A DNA stretch of 12,042 nt. Origin: Defluviitaleaceae bacterium (GTDB taxonomy: Bacteria; Bacillota; Clostridia; Lachnospirales; WQUN01). The notes under the pieces are model-generated. The model was not told where the DNA came from. It searched no databases and worked only from the letters and a program-made list of their open reading frames with translations. The number at the start of each line of letters is the position of its first letter. The stretch's first letter is position 1. A program made the position numbers and the translations under genes. Positions 1-7,007 of this stretch are shown piece by piece. The stretch lies in the NCBI GenBank assembly GCA_009782245.1, contig WRKK01000309.1, positions 1-12,042 of the forward strand, in the 5' to 3' direction.

Positions 1-42
1 GGACAGGACAGGACAGGACAGGACAGGACAGGACAGGACAGG
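1..42. repeat. GGACA pentanucleotide microsatellite
   Basis: Eight perfect GGACA units fill positions 1-40, followed by a partial unit (GG). The array begins at the window edge, so its true length is unknown. The unit is not a multiple of three, so slippage would shift the frame of any gene crossing it. Read on the minus strand, no frame contains a stop, and the frame that continues from the hydrophobic open frame at 43-221 encodes a repeated Ser-Cys-Pro-Val-Leu peptide. Confidence 0.95.
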
Positions 43-221
43 CTAATTTCCCGTCTATTTTCGTTGACCCCAAAAAGCACCACGAGCAATCCAATAATCC
101 ATAGTAGCGGACGATTGTCTGCTTGTTTTATTGTTAATAAATCGGCAAAAAAGGCGGTTATAAAGGGAGTAGCAAAAAGAGCACCAACATAGCACTCTGC
201 CGCCAAAAAAATGTAAACTAG
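1..221 (-). pseudogene. Possible fragment of a hydrophobic membrane protein, read into the GGACA repeat
   Basis: One minus-strand frame is open from just after a TAA (222-224) to the window edge, about 73 codons. It is strongly hydrophobic, with two membrane-like stretches. The second contains LLWIIGLLVVLFG and is followed by a basic tail (NENRRE), like the last helix of a multi-pass transporter of the EamA/DMT type. There is no ATG and no ribosome binding site; a TTG at 204-206 is the only plausible start. The frame then enters the pentanucleotide array. It could be the 3' end of a decayed transporter gene or a chance open frame. The transporter resemblance is impressionistic, and no homology search was possible. 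Confidence 0.25.
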
Positions 222-286
222 TTAAATAGCGGTTTAAGGGCTTTCAACCTTGCCGCAATACGAAAAATACGAGAGGATTGATTAAA
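43..286. other. Intergenic region upstream of the DUF4230 gene
   Basis: No plus-strand gene is visible here. Apart from the weak minus-strand frame, it is AT-rich sequence. I looked for a -35/-10 pair before the DUF4230 gene and found none convincing. A purine-rich GAGAGGA at 271-277 is the ribosome binding site of the next gene. Confidence 0.5.
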
Positions 287-904
287 TTGAACAAAATGAT
301 TTTAGGTGCTGTATGCACGTTGGTTGTGGTTGCGGTGATTGGCTTTGTTGTGCTGAATTTTACCAATATTATCTCGATGCCAACCGTGGAAACACGCACG
401 GAGGTTTCCGCCGAACTGCTGACGGCTACAATACAGGAAATATCCGAACTTGCGACTTTGTCGTACAATTACAGAAATGTTATAATTTTCCAGGAGCAAG
501 CCACAATAGGGCTGTTCGGTGCACAGCTGGGGATTCCTGGCACGGCGCGGTCGCTGATTGCCGTTTACAACGGGCAAATGCGGCTTGGAATAGACGTTGC
601 CCGTGTAGCAATCGATGTTAGCGACACCATAATCACAATATCGCTGCCCAACGCCGAAATATTAAATCACACCGTCGACATGGATTCCATAGAGGTCTTA
701 AACGAGGATTCTGGGCTGTTTACAAGCGTTGTCGGGATTCAAGAGTTCGCCGATCTTGTATCGGAGGAAATGGGCACTATGGAGGGGCAAGTGTTGGCAA
801 GCCCCATGTTGAGCGAGGCGCGGACAAATGCCGAAAGCATTATCCGCGGGCTGTTGGAGGTTTTCCCTGAGATAACCGACAACTACACAATCGTCTTTAA
901 TTAG
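287..904 (+). CDS. DUF4230 family membrane-anchored protein
   Basis: The product is about 205 residues. Residues 4-27 form one hydrophobic N-terminal segment, either an uncleaved signal anchor or a signal peptide, with the remainder predicted outside the cytoplasm. The body matches my memory of DUF4230. It has an early region with EISELATLSYNYRNV (51-65), an alternating strand region around RLGIDVARVAID (99-110), ITISLPNAEILNHTVD (116-131), and an IEVLNEDSGLF stretch (135-145). DUF4230 has no assigned biochemical function that I know of. The start is uncertain. TTG at 287 lies 9-10 bases after GAGAGG and is preferred. TTG at 278 abuts the purine run and ATG at 296 is too far from it. The gene appears monocistronic: a terminator-like hairpin follows, then a long gap before the GTPase cluster. 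A link to that cluster is not indicated. Confidence 0.8.
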   Translation: MNKMILGAVCTLVVVAVIGFVVLNFTNIISMPTVETRTEVSAELLTATIQEISELATLSYNYRNVIIFQEQATIGLFGAQLGIPGTARSLIAVYNGQMRLGIDVARVAIDVSDTIITISLPNAEILNHTVDMDSIEVLNEDSGLFTSVVGIQEFADLVSEEMGTMEGQVLASPMLSEARTNAESIIRGLLEVFPEITDNYTIVFN

Positions 905-967
905 CCGAAATTTTAGACGAATTGGCAATGGATTAACGGATTTGCTAGAAAAATACAGCGGAAACGG

Positions 968-1013
968 AATAGGGGTTTCCCAAAGCCCCTATTTTCCCCT
1001 ATTTTCCCCTATT
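968..1013 (+). terminator. Terminator-like hairpin with tandem CCCCTATTTT units
   Basis: AATAGGGG at 968-975 pairs with CCCCTATT at 986-993 across a 10-base loop, followed by a short T tract. It lies 64 bases after the DUF4230 stop codon, as expected for intrinsic termination. The 3' arm plus T tract (CCCCTATTTT) is repeated at 986-995 and 996-1005, with a partial third copy at 1006-1013. The 5' arm could therefore pair with any of three alternative 3' arms. Confidence 0.6.
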
Positions 1014-1083
1014 GTGAAATTTTGGACTTGTTAAATCTAAATCGCTCCGCAAGGCGATTTGCGAAACTTGCTAAAAAAGTCTA

Positions 1084-1112
1084 GTTACAAGTTTGCTAAT
1101 CCGTGATACAAT
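1084..1112 (+). promoter_or_regulatory. Candidate sigma-A promoter with extended -10, upstream of the GTPase operon
   Basis: GTTACA at 1084-1089 matches four of six -35 consensus bases. A spacer of exactly 17 bases follows, then TACAAT at 1107-1112, preceded by TG at 1104-1105, giving an extended -10 (TGATACAAT). Initiation would be near 1119, about 230 bases before the first GTPase gene. This is a sequence match only. Confidence 0.45.
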
Positions 1113-1202
1113 TTGATAGTTAGAAGTCCAGCTTGTGAAACGGCGTTTTTCCGCCATTTTACGGCTGTGCGACAAGATTGCAAATATTTTTTCCAAAGGG
1201 GC

Positions 1203-1233
1203 TTGACAAAATTGTTGAAATGTGCAGTACATA
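1203..1233 (+). promoter_or_regulatory. Alternative weaker promoter for the GTPase operon
   Basis: A perfect -35 hexamer, TTGACA (1203-1208), is followed by TACATA (1228-1233), but the spacer is 19 bases, longer than optimal. If used, transcription would start close to the palindrome at 1250-1266. Confidence 0.3.
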
Positions 1234-1249
1234 ACCAAAATGACAGGAT

Positions 1250-1266
1250 AGGCGAAAATTTCGCCT
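1250..1266. promoter_or_regulatory. 17-base perfect palindrome, operator or leader hairpin candidate
   Basis: AGGCGAAA and TTTCGCCT are perfectly complementary around a single central A. It lies just downstream of the TTGACA promoter candidate and is followed by GATTTTC. In DNA it could be a dimeric repressor site. In RNA it would be a short hairpin in the operon leader. No regulator gene is present in the window. Confidence 0.4.
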
Positions 1267-1351
1267 GATTTTCTTGCCAAAATAAAGCCCTTAGGCAAAT
1301 ATTCCCTTGCTAGACGGCTATTTGCCGCCCCAACACCGAAAGGAGAACCAC

Positions 1352-2548
1352 ATGGAATCAAAACCAAACCTAACACGCCAGCCCACAACCGCCGAACTCA
1401 CGCAACTTCGCAACTTTATGTGGCTGCAACAACTGCTTGCAAGCGAAGGCTATCAGCTTTTTGAGAGCCTGTTTGCCGACTTTGCGGCGATTCGTGCCGA
1501 TAAAGGCGATTCCCATGCGATGGACTGGATTCGCCCACAACTGGAATCGCTTTTGCAAGAACAACCGCAACAGCCGCAAAATAGCGATTTTGGCGTTTTT
1601 TACGAAATACTGAAAATGCTGAAAAATGCCAAAACAGGCGAAACGGACGAATTTGCCGTAAAAAAACCGCCCAAATCCACGCCAAACTACCTATTACAAA
1701 TCCGCAACCTGCAAAATCGTTGGAACGCCCACCTTTTCGCAGATGACATAGAAAGCCTAAACAAACTGCGTCAAGTCGGCGAACTCCGCATTTTAATCAC
1801 TGGCACAATGTCGGTCGGCAAATCCACGCTAATCAACGCACTAATCGGCGAAAAAGCCGCCAAAACCGCCGCCGAGGCACTAACGGCGGAAATCGGCTAC
1901 TTTGAAAGCCTTGCTAAACCGTTCAAAACGTGGATACAACCGCAAAAGGCAATCACAATCATCGACACGCCAGGCGTAAACGCCGCCCTAAATCCCGAAC
2001 ACGGCGAAATCACGCGCACCGCCCTGCACGGCAAAAAAGCGGAGATTTACGACAAAGTTATCTACATTTTCAGTGCCGACAAACTCGGCACAGAGGACGA
2101 AATGGCACATCTGCAATATGTCGCCGAAAACGTCCCAAAACATAAGCTGATTTTCGTGCTAAACAAGGTTGACAAATTTAACATGGACACCGATTCCGTT
2201 GAGGACAGCCTGGCAAAATTGCGGGCAGATTTGCAAAACCTCGGCTACACTTATCCGCAGATTTATCCCATTTCGGCGCGGTTTGCCCTGCTGCTAAAAA
2301 CCGCTCCGCAGGAATTGTCCAACAAAGAAGTGCGTGATTTGGCTGAATACACGGAAATATTCGGCGAAAAGGAGTACAATTTGTCCAAATTTTACCCAAA
2401 TTCTGCCCAAAATGCGGCAACTGATTTAATGGCGGCTAGGCTGGAAAAATTGCTGTTTCCGCACGAGCGTTCCGCTGTTTTGGCACGGAAATGTGGGATT
2501 TTTGGACTGGAAGAAATTTTATTTGGAGGATTAGAAGAAAGGATTTAA
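1352..2548 (+). CDS. Dynamin-type small GTPase with N-terminal helical region (gene A)
   Basis: The product is 398 residues. The G domain is complete. P-loop GTMSVGKS lies at 151-158 and a candidate switch-I Thr is in the EALTAE stretch near 178. The Walker B/G3 DTPG is at 205-208, G4 NKVD at 271-274 and a G5-like SAR at 308-310. The GTMSxGKSTLINALIG style is that of bacterial dynamin-like and Era/IRG-like GTPases, so GTP binding and hydrolysis are expected. Residues 1-140 are mostly helical with a Gln-rich patch (70-77) and no recognised domain. The protein is too short for a full dynamin stalk. It ends in CGIFGLEEILFGG, a tail shared with gene C. The ATG at 1352 follows AGGAGA with good spacing; an upstream in-frame start at 1307 has no such site. 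It is the first gene of a compact operon, with only 4 bases to gene B. The cellular role is unknown and an adaptor to the large dynamin D is inferred. Confidence 0.85.
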   Translation: MESKPNLTRQPTTAELTQLRNFMWLQQLLASEGYQLFESLFADFAAIRADKGDSHAMDWIRPQLESLLQEQPQQPQNSDFGVFYEILKMLKNAKTGETDEFAVKKPPKSTPNYLLQIRNLQNRWNAHLFADDIESLNKLRQVGELRILITGTMSVGKSTLINALIGEKAAKTAAEALTAEIGYFESLAKPFKTWIQPQKAITIIDTPGVNAALNPEHGEITRTALHGKKAEIYDKVIYIFSADKLGTEDEMAHLQYVAENVPKHKLIFVLNKVDKFNMDTDSVEDSLAKLRADLQNLGYTYPQIYPISARFALLLKTAPQELSNKEVRDLAEYTEIFGEKEYNLSKFYPNSAQNAATDLMAARLEKLLFPHERSAVLARKCGIFGLEEILFGGLEERI

Positions 2549-2552
2549 TCTA

Positions 2553-3272
2553 ATGGAGAATGAAAACACCGCACCACAGGCAGAAAACGCACTAAATATG
2601 TACATCGAAATCGTTTCGCCAATGGGCAGCGATATTTTCGCTATCGGCAAAATCGGTAGCGGCACGGTAAAACTTGGCGACCAAGTTAGTATTGTCAACC
2701 AAAACGCCACATTTTGCAAACACTTCACGGTTGCCTTTATCACGCACTTTGACGAGGGATTTATCAATGCCAGCATGACCAAGCCGAAAAAGATTTTGAA
2801 AGACACCCTGAAAAACGCCATGTCTGAAAATGCTGTGTCGCAAGAATCCGCACACGAAAACTCCGAAGTTGGAGTGCTTTTGAAAGGCTGGTTTGGCAAA
2901 CCTGTAAAAGACGATTTGTTTTTGGTCAACCGCACGGAATATGAGACGGAAAATCCAGTTGAAACCACAGAACAAAAGCCAAAGGCAAAAACCAAAGTAA
3001 AGAATTTATTAGGCGAGTTAGCGATATACGGCATAGTATTTGCACTTGTTTTCGCTTTTGTGTCGAATATTATTAACATTATCAGAGGCGGTTTCTTTGG
3101 AGTTGATATTGAACCAGGGTTTTTTAGTGAGGCGGCGGGAGATGTGGGGGGAGTCGAAAGTTTGGTGGTAGGTCTGTTGTTTGGAGCGGCAAGCGATACT
3201 GCTACGTTGGTTGGGGGAGTAATTGGAATAATCGTAGGTATAATATTTTTTATTCGCACGAAAGGGGATTGA
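2553..3272 (+). CDS. EF-Tu domain-2-like barrel protein with C-terminal membrane segments (gene B)
   Basis: The product is 239 residues. Residues 15-126 resemble the second (beta-barrel) domain of EF-Tu-like factors. IGKIGSGTVKLGDQVSIVN (31-49) lines up with the GRVERGxIKVGDEVEIV strands of EF-Tu. SEVGVLLKG (104-112) lines up with the NVGVLLRG element, and KPVKDDLFLV (116-125) with the ERGQVLA element. No GTPase motifs are present, so this is not a translation factor. A charged linker (130-150) leads to a hydrophobic segment at 153-177 and a second hydrophobic Gly-rich region at about 203-234, giving two or three membrane passes. The N-terminal part is nearly identical at the DNA level to gene C. 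GAAAGGA at 2537-2543 serves ATG 2553. I infer that it anchors a GTPase complex to the membrane through its barrel. Confidence 0.75.
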   Translation: MENENTAPQAENALNMYIEIVSPMGSDIFAIGKIGSGTVKLGDQVSIVNQNATFCKHFTVAFITHFDEGFINASMTKPKKILKDTLKNAMSENAVSQESAHENSEVGVLLKGWFGKPVKDDLFLVNRTEYETENPVETTEQKPKAKTKVKNLLGELAIYGIVFALVFAFVSNIINIIRGGFFGVDIEPGFFSEAAGDVGGVESLVVGLLFGAASDTATLVGGVIGIIVGIIFFIRTKGD

Positions 3273-3277
3273 ATATA

Positions 3278-4501
3278 ATGGAAACTAAACAAACTCCGCC
3301 ACAGGCGGCAAACGCACTAAATATGTACATCGAAACCATCTCGCCGATGGGCAACAACATTTTCGTAATAGGCAAAATCGGTAGCGGCACGATAAAACTA
3401 AACGACCACGTTAGCATTGTCAACCAAAACGCCACATTCTGCAAAAATTTCACGGTTGCCTTTATCATGCACTTTGACGAGGGATTTATTAGTGCCAACA
3501 AAAGCAACTTGGCGAACATTTTGGGCAATATCACGCTTGGAAATGTTGCACCGCACGAGTTTGCACACGAAAACGCCGAAGTTGGGCTGATTTTGCATGG
3601 CTCGCTTGGCGATTTTATTGACGGCGACTATTTTTTGGTCAGCCGTGCGGAACACGAGGCGGCACAATCCGCCAAATTAGCGGAAAATGCGGAAGATAAC
3701 GCTCTACGCATACTAATAACAGGCACAATGTCCGCAGGCAAATCCACGTTAATCAACGCAATAATCGGCAGAAAACCCGAAAACGACACCGACAAAACCG
3801 CCGCTGGCACAGGTGCTGAATCCAAAACCGCCGAACTCGCCTACTTTACCAACTCGCCGAAACCGTTCAAAACGTGGATAAAACCCAAAACCGCCGTTAC
3901 AATAATCGACACGCCAGGCGTAAACACCGCAAGAAAACCCGAACACGCCGAAATCACTCGCAGCGCCATTTGCGGCGAAAACGCCGTCCCCTACGACAAA
4001 CTAATCTACCTGTTCAACGCCGACAGGCTCGGCACGGACGACGAAATGGAACATCTGCACTTTGTCGCCGAAAACGTCCCAAAAGAGAAAACGCTGTTTG
4101 TGCTGAACAAAGTGGACGGCTTTCACGCCGAAGACGATTCTATCAGGGAAAGTTTGCAGCGACTGCACGAGGATTTGCGTCAGCTAGACTACAAAATCCC
4201 GCGCGTGTTGCCCATTTCCGCCCATTTTGCACTGCTACTAAAACTCAACCGTGCCAAAAAAACGTTTACCAAAAAGGAACACCGAGATTATCTGCGTTAC
4301 AAAGCCATGTTCAACGAAAACGAGTACAATTTGACCGATTATTACCACAGAAACGACCGCATTACAACAAAAGTCGCCAACAAAATGGTAAATGTCGGGC
4401 TAGAAAAATTCCTGTTCCGCCACAAGTCGATTGAGCTTTTAGCCCACAAATGCGGCATTTTGGGACTGGAAGAAATATTATTTGGAGGACACAAAAAATG
4501 A
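3278..4501 (+). CDS. EF-Tu domain-2-like barrel fused to dynamin-type GTPase (gene C)
   Basis: The product is 407 residues. Residues 14-122 repeat the barrel domain of gene B (IGKIGSGTIKLNDHVSIVN at 31-49, EVGLILHG at 101-108). Residues 143-407 repeat the GTPase and C-terminal part of gene A. P-loop GTMSAGKS is at 149-156, DTPG at 211-214 and NKVD at 277-280. The G5-like position reads SAH (314-316) and the tail is CGILGLEEILFGG (392-404). It thus looks like a chimera of its two upstream neighbours, without B's membrane segments or A's N-terminal helices. ATG 3278 is chosen because the purine-rich AAAGGGGA (3261-3268) is properly spaced; the TTG at 3269 abuts it. The stop overlaps the start of gene D (ATGA), and the codons for the FGG tail contain D's ribosome binding site, so C and D are translationally coupled. 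Function is inferred as a GTP-switch partner of D. Confidence 0.85.
   Translation: METKQTPPQAANALNMYIETISPMGNNIFVIGKIGSGTIKLNDHVSIVNQNATFCKNFTVAFIMHFDEGFISANKSNLANILGNITLGNVAPHEFAHENAEVGLILHGSLGDFIDGDYFLVSRAEHEAAQSAKLAENAEDNALRILITGTMSAGKSTLINAIIGRKPENDTDKTAAGTGAESKTAELAYFTNSPKPFKTWIKPKTAVTIIDTPGVNTARKPEHAEITRSAICGENAVPYDKLIYLFNADRLGTDDEMEHLHFVAENVPKEKTLFVLNKVDGFHAEDDSIRESLQRLHEDLRQLDYKIPRVLPISAHFALLLKLNRAKKTFTKKEHRDYLRYKAMFNENEYNLTDYYHRNDRITTKVANKMVNVGLEKFLFRHKSIELLAHKCGILGLEEILFGGHKK
4484..4488 (+). promoter_or_regulatory. Ribosome binding site of gene D inside the end of gene C
   Basis: GGAGG lies within the codons for Phe-Gly-Gly near the C terminus of gene C, 9 bases before ATG 4498, which overlaps C's TGA. 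It fixes the start of D and excludes the upstream in-frame start at 4450. It also implies translational coupling. Confidence 0.8.
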
Positions 4502-6825
4502 CAAAAGTAGAAATCACGTACAATCCGTACAAACTGGAAACCGCCGTGAAAATTGACGGCAAAATTTTAACGGAAGACAGCGAAAAAGGCGGCAAAATGG
4601 CAAAACGTTGGACTGACGGCAGCCGCCTGCAAGAATGGATTGAAGAGTTGCCCGACTTTCTGCAAGCCGAATACGGCGCGGACGGCGAGTTTTCGCTGAA
4701 ATTTAACGGCACTTTGCAGGATTTTGACGATGTGAAAGACGTTATCCAAAACGCCCAAAATGTCAACATTGCAATAGAAGAGGGCAAACACACCAAAGTG
4801 GAAATCGCCGAAAAGGAGCAGAAAATCAAGGAGGCGTTCGACCAGATACAGCGGTCAAAATTTGAGGAATTAAAAACGCCCGACATAACCGAGGCGTTCA
4901 AAAAAGCGTTAAGCAGCGAGATTGACATCTGCGTGGTTGCGACAATGTCGGCTGGCAAATCCACGCTGATAAACGCCATTTTGGGCGAAAAACTCATGCC
5001 CAGCGCCGCCGAGGCTTGCACCGCCATTATCACACGCCTGAAAAATGCAACGGACGAGGAAAATAAGCCGTTTTCTGCAAAAGTTTTTGACGAAAACGAT
5101 AAAGAAATGGAATCGCTACCGTTGCTGGATTTGACAGCCATGCAACGGCTGAACTCCAACGAAAAAATTTCGGAAATCCACGCAGAGGGCAATATTCCCA
5201 TTGTTTCGTCCAAGGAAATGCAGTTGATTTTAATCGACACGCCAGGCCCGACAAACGCCCGCAATCCCGCCCACAAAAAGGTTTTCTTTGATATGATGGA
5301 TAAATCGTCAAAACCGCTGTTGCTGTTTTTGATGGATCCGCAATACGAATCCGAGGACAATTACAGGCTGTTGCAAAGTATCGCCGAACGCATGAAATCG
5401 GGCGGAAAGCAGTCCAAAGACCGCTTTATTTTCGCCGTCAATAAACTGGATTCGCTCGATCCCGACACGGACAGCCCCGACAGATTTTTAGACAGAGTGC
5501 GGTCGTATATCGAGACGGCGGACATCAAGAATCCCAGTGTTTTTGGGATTGCGGCAATGCCTGCAATGAATATTCGTCTAATGACAAAAGGTGCGGACAT
5601 CGGCAAAAACGCCGTCCGAACCACAAAATACAGCATTGAAACGCTAAATGACGAAGACGCACTCCATTTTGAAAAATACGCACCCCTGCCGCCCAGTCTA
5701 CGAGCCGAAATCAACGACCTTTTGGCGCAAGAGCAAGCACGCGACGACTCGATACAAAACGAGCAGACGGCACTCGTCCACACGGGCATAACTTCCATTG
5801 AGGCGGCGATTCGGCAATATGTGGAAAAATACGCCAAAACCGCCAAAATGACAACCCTTGTGAACACGTTCATGGGCAAATTGAACGGTGCATTGGACAT
5901 GGAGAAAATAAAAAACGAAATCGCCACCAACGAAAAAGAGCGAGAAAAATACGTCAAGCAAATTGACGGTATCAACAAAAATTTAGCGGACGGCGACCAA
6001 GCAAAAGCCTTTTCAACAGCCATCGACAAAGCCCTGCAAGATGCGAAAAACGACACCTCTCGCATAGTTGACCGCATTGTTAAACGTTTTGAGAACGATT
6101 TGACGAAAATCACCGACCAATATCGTGGAAAAGAGTTGACAATCAACGAGGCGGACAGAGTTCAAATAAAATTGGAGCGAACCGCCATGAAGATTGAGCC
6201 GCAATTTGAGTCCGAACTGGACACGGGCGTTCGCCAAAGCCTTGTAAAAACGGGCAACGAGTTATTGGAGCAATACAAAGAGCGGCTAAAATCCCTGTTA
6301 AAAGGGTTGGGCAAGATTGAAGATATTTCGGTAAACCCGCTAAAACTCATGGGCGGTGCGATTGATTTTGACCTTGATGTTGACGATATTGTGTCCACAC
6401 GGGACGTGCAAGTGCAAAAGGAACGCCAAGAATCGTACACGGTCAAGACGGGCAAATGGTACAATCCGTTTTCGTGGGGAAGAACGGAAACACGGTACAG
6501 GACGGTAAAATACACCACAACCGAAAAAGAGGAATTTGTAAAGGGAGAGGACATAGTAGTTGAATTTTCGGTGTCCGTTCAAAGTTGGCTAAATAAGAAT
6601 CGGGACGATGCCGCAAAATACGCCAACGAAGAATCCCAGCATATAGTAAAACAATTCCGCCAAAAATTTACCGATTTGGACAACGTACTCAAAGAAAAAA
6701 TGAAAGATTTAGAGGCGGCTACCAAAAAGGAGAACCAAACCGCCGAAAAAGTTGCGGCAATGCAAAAGAATTTGGACGAGTTGCAGGACATTAAAAATAA
6801 AGTAGAATCCATTTTGGAGATTTAA
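4498..6825 (+). CDS. Large bacterial dynamin-like GTPase, paralogue 1 (gene D)
   Basis: The product is 775 residues, the usual size for bacterial dynamin-like proteins. Residues 1-95 form a conserved N-terminal domain shared with gene H (KVEITYNPYKLET, RLQEW, GTLQDF). The G domain follows, with P-loop ATMSAGKS at 148-155 (Ala in place of the first Gly), a switch-I candidate Thr at 175 in EACTAIITR, DTPG at 247-250 and NKLD at 315-318. The canonical G5 SAK is replaced by an AAM-type sequence near 352-354. Residues 440-610 and 700-775 are long charged helices or coiled coil, expected to form the stalk. Between them, residues 653-662 (GKWYNPFSWG) form an aromatic loop next to a basic Arg/Thr/Tyr strand, resembling the membrane-inserting paddle tip of bacterial dynamins. 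No classical transmembrane helix is seen. The protein is expected to be cytoplasmic and peripherally membrane-bound, with GTP-dependent remodelling or tethering. It is the last gene of block 1, paired with paralogue H. Confidence 0.88.
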   Translation: MTKVEITYNPYKLETAVKIDGKILTEDSEKGGKMAKRWTDGSRLQEWIEELPDFLQAEYGADGEFSLKFNGTLQDFDDVKDVIQNAQNVNIAIEEGKHTKVEIAEKEQKIKEAFDQIQRSKFEELKTPDITEAFKKALSSEIDICVVATMSAGKSTLINAILGEKLMPSAAEACTAIITRLKNATDEENKPFSAKVFDENDKEMESLPLLDLTAMQRLNSNEKISEIHAEGNIPIVSSKEMQLILIDTPGPTNARNPAHKKVFFDMMDKSSKPLLLFLMDPQYESEDNYRLLQSIAERMKSGGKQSKDRFIFAVNKLDSLDPDTDSPDRFLDRVRSYIETADIKNPSVFGIAAMPAMNIRLMTKGADIGKNAVRTTKYSIETLNDEDALHFEKYAPLPPSLRAEINDLLAQEQARDDSIQNEQTALVHTGITSIEAAIRQYVEKYAKTAKMTTLVNTFMGKLNGALDMEKIKNEIATNEKEREKYVKQIDGINKNLADGDQAKAFSTAIDKALQDAKNDTSRIVDRIVKRFENDLTKITDQYRGKELTINEADRVQIKLERTAMKIEPQFESELDTGVRQSLVKTGNELLEQYKERLKSLLKGLGKIEDISVNPLKLMGGAIDFDLDVDDIVSTRDVQVQKERQESYTVKTGKWYNPFSWGRTETRYRTVKYTTTEKEEFVKGEDIVVEFSVSVQSWLNKNRDDAAKYANEESQHIVKQFRQKFTDLDNVLKEKMKDLEAATKKENQTAEKVAAMQKNLDELQDIKNKVESILEI

Positions 6826-6849
6826 CTTTTAACTTTTGGAACGGTCAAA

Positions 6850-6900
6850 CGGGCAGGTAGGGGCGGATATTACCTGCCCGCAGCAGGCGGGTCCGCCCGT
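6850..6900. repeat. GC-rich palindromic intergenic element
   Basis: CGGGCAGGTA (6850-6859) is perfectly complementary to TACCTGCCCG (6871-6880). The loop contains GGGCGGA (6861-6867), which is complementary to TCCGCCC (6892-6898), so two mutually exclusive or pseudoknotted pairings exist. The GTAGGGGCG core (6858-6866) also occurs in the hairpin after gene J (11945-11953), suggesting a dispersed REP/MITE-like family. It sits between D and the E-F-G block and could block transcription or protect a 3' end, but it lacks a T tract. Confidence 0.65.
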
Positions 6901-6971
6901 GCCGCTCCACCCCCGCAAAATAAACGGATAACACGCACCGCCAAGTTAAAATTCCAATTTTCCGCTGTTTG

Positions 6972-6980
6972 TGGTATAAT
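6972..6980 (+). promoter_or_regulatory. Extended -10 promoter of the E-F-G block
   Basis: TGGTATAAT carries a perfect TATAAT (6975-6980) plus the TG of an extended -10. The hexamer 17 bases upstream (TTCCAA, 6952-6957) is a poor -35, consistent with reliance on the extended -10. Initiation is expected near 6987, giving a leader of about 20 bases before gene E. Confidence 0.7.
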
Positions 6981-7007
6981 GGTAAAAAACACGAGAGGAG
7001 CATGACA

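Larger units (their letters stand above)
905..1351. other. Long intergenic region before the GTPase cluster
   Basis: No credible gene lies in these 447 bases. After the terminator-like element there is a small hairpin (AAATCGC 1039-1045 with GCGATTT 1054-1060), a candidate extended -10 promoter (1084-1112), a GGCG/CGCC mini-hairpin (1142-1155), a second weaker promoter candidate (1203-1233) and an AT-rich palindrome (1250-1266). If the first promoter is used, the leader of the GTPase operon would be about 230 bases, long enough for post-transcriptional control. I recognise no known riboswitch. Confidence 0.6.

Noticed and set aside
986..1013. Tandem CCCCTATTTT units as a CRISPR array
   Set aside because: The units are 10 bases and directly adjacent with no spacers; they extend a hairpin's 3' arm.
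3269..3277. TTG 3269 as the start of gene C
   Set aside because: It abuts the purine-rich ribosome binding site. ATG 3278 has proper spacing and matches the N terminus of paralogue B.
2531..3292. Minus-strand open frame of 253 codons opposite gene B
   Set aside because: B has a clear ribosome binding site, operon context and a paralogue in C. The antisense frame is Pro/Ser/Ile-rich with no recognisable domain.
3874..4434. Arg-rich +1-frame open frame inside gene C
   Set aside because: It overlaps the GTPase core in another frame. Its Arg/Gln/Thr-rich composition is the frame-shifted product of the same codons, and the equivalent region in A (1930-2145) shows the same artefact.
2553..4501. 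B and C as genuine translation elongation factors
   Set aside because: Only the second-domain barrel resembles EF-Tu. B has no GTPase and has membrane helices, and C's GTPase motifs and order (barrel before G domain) are unlike translation factors.
4362..5360. Long minus-strand open frame (332 codons) opposite C/D
   Set aside because: It is antisense to the conserved GTPase core of D, is Ser/Phe-rich in the way expected from the reverse of this codon usage, has no ribosome binding site, and a similar shadow appears opposite the equivalent region of H (8021-8623).
5361..6146. Minus-strand open frame of 261 codons opposite gene D
   Set aside because: Shadow of the D coding frame, with no start signal; its counterpart opposite H is broken into pieces.
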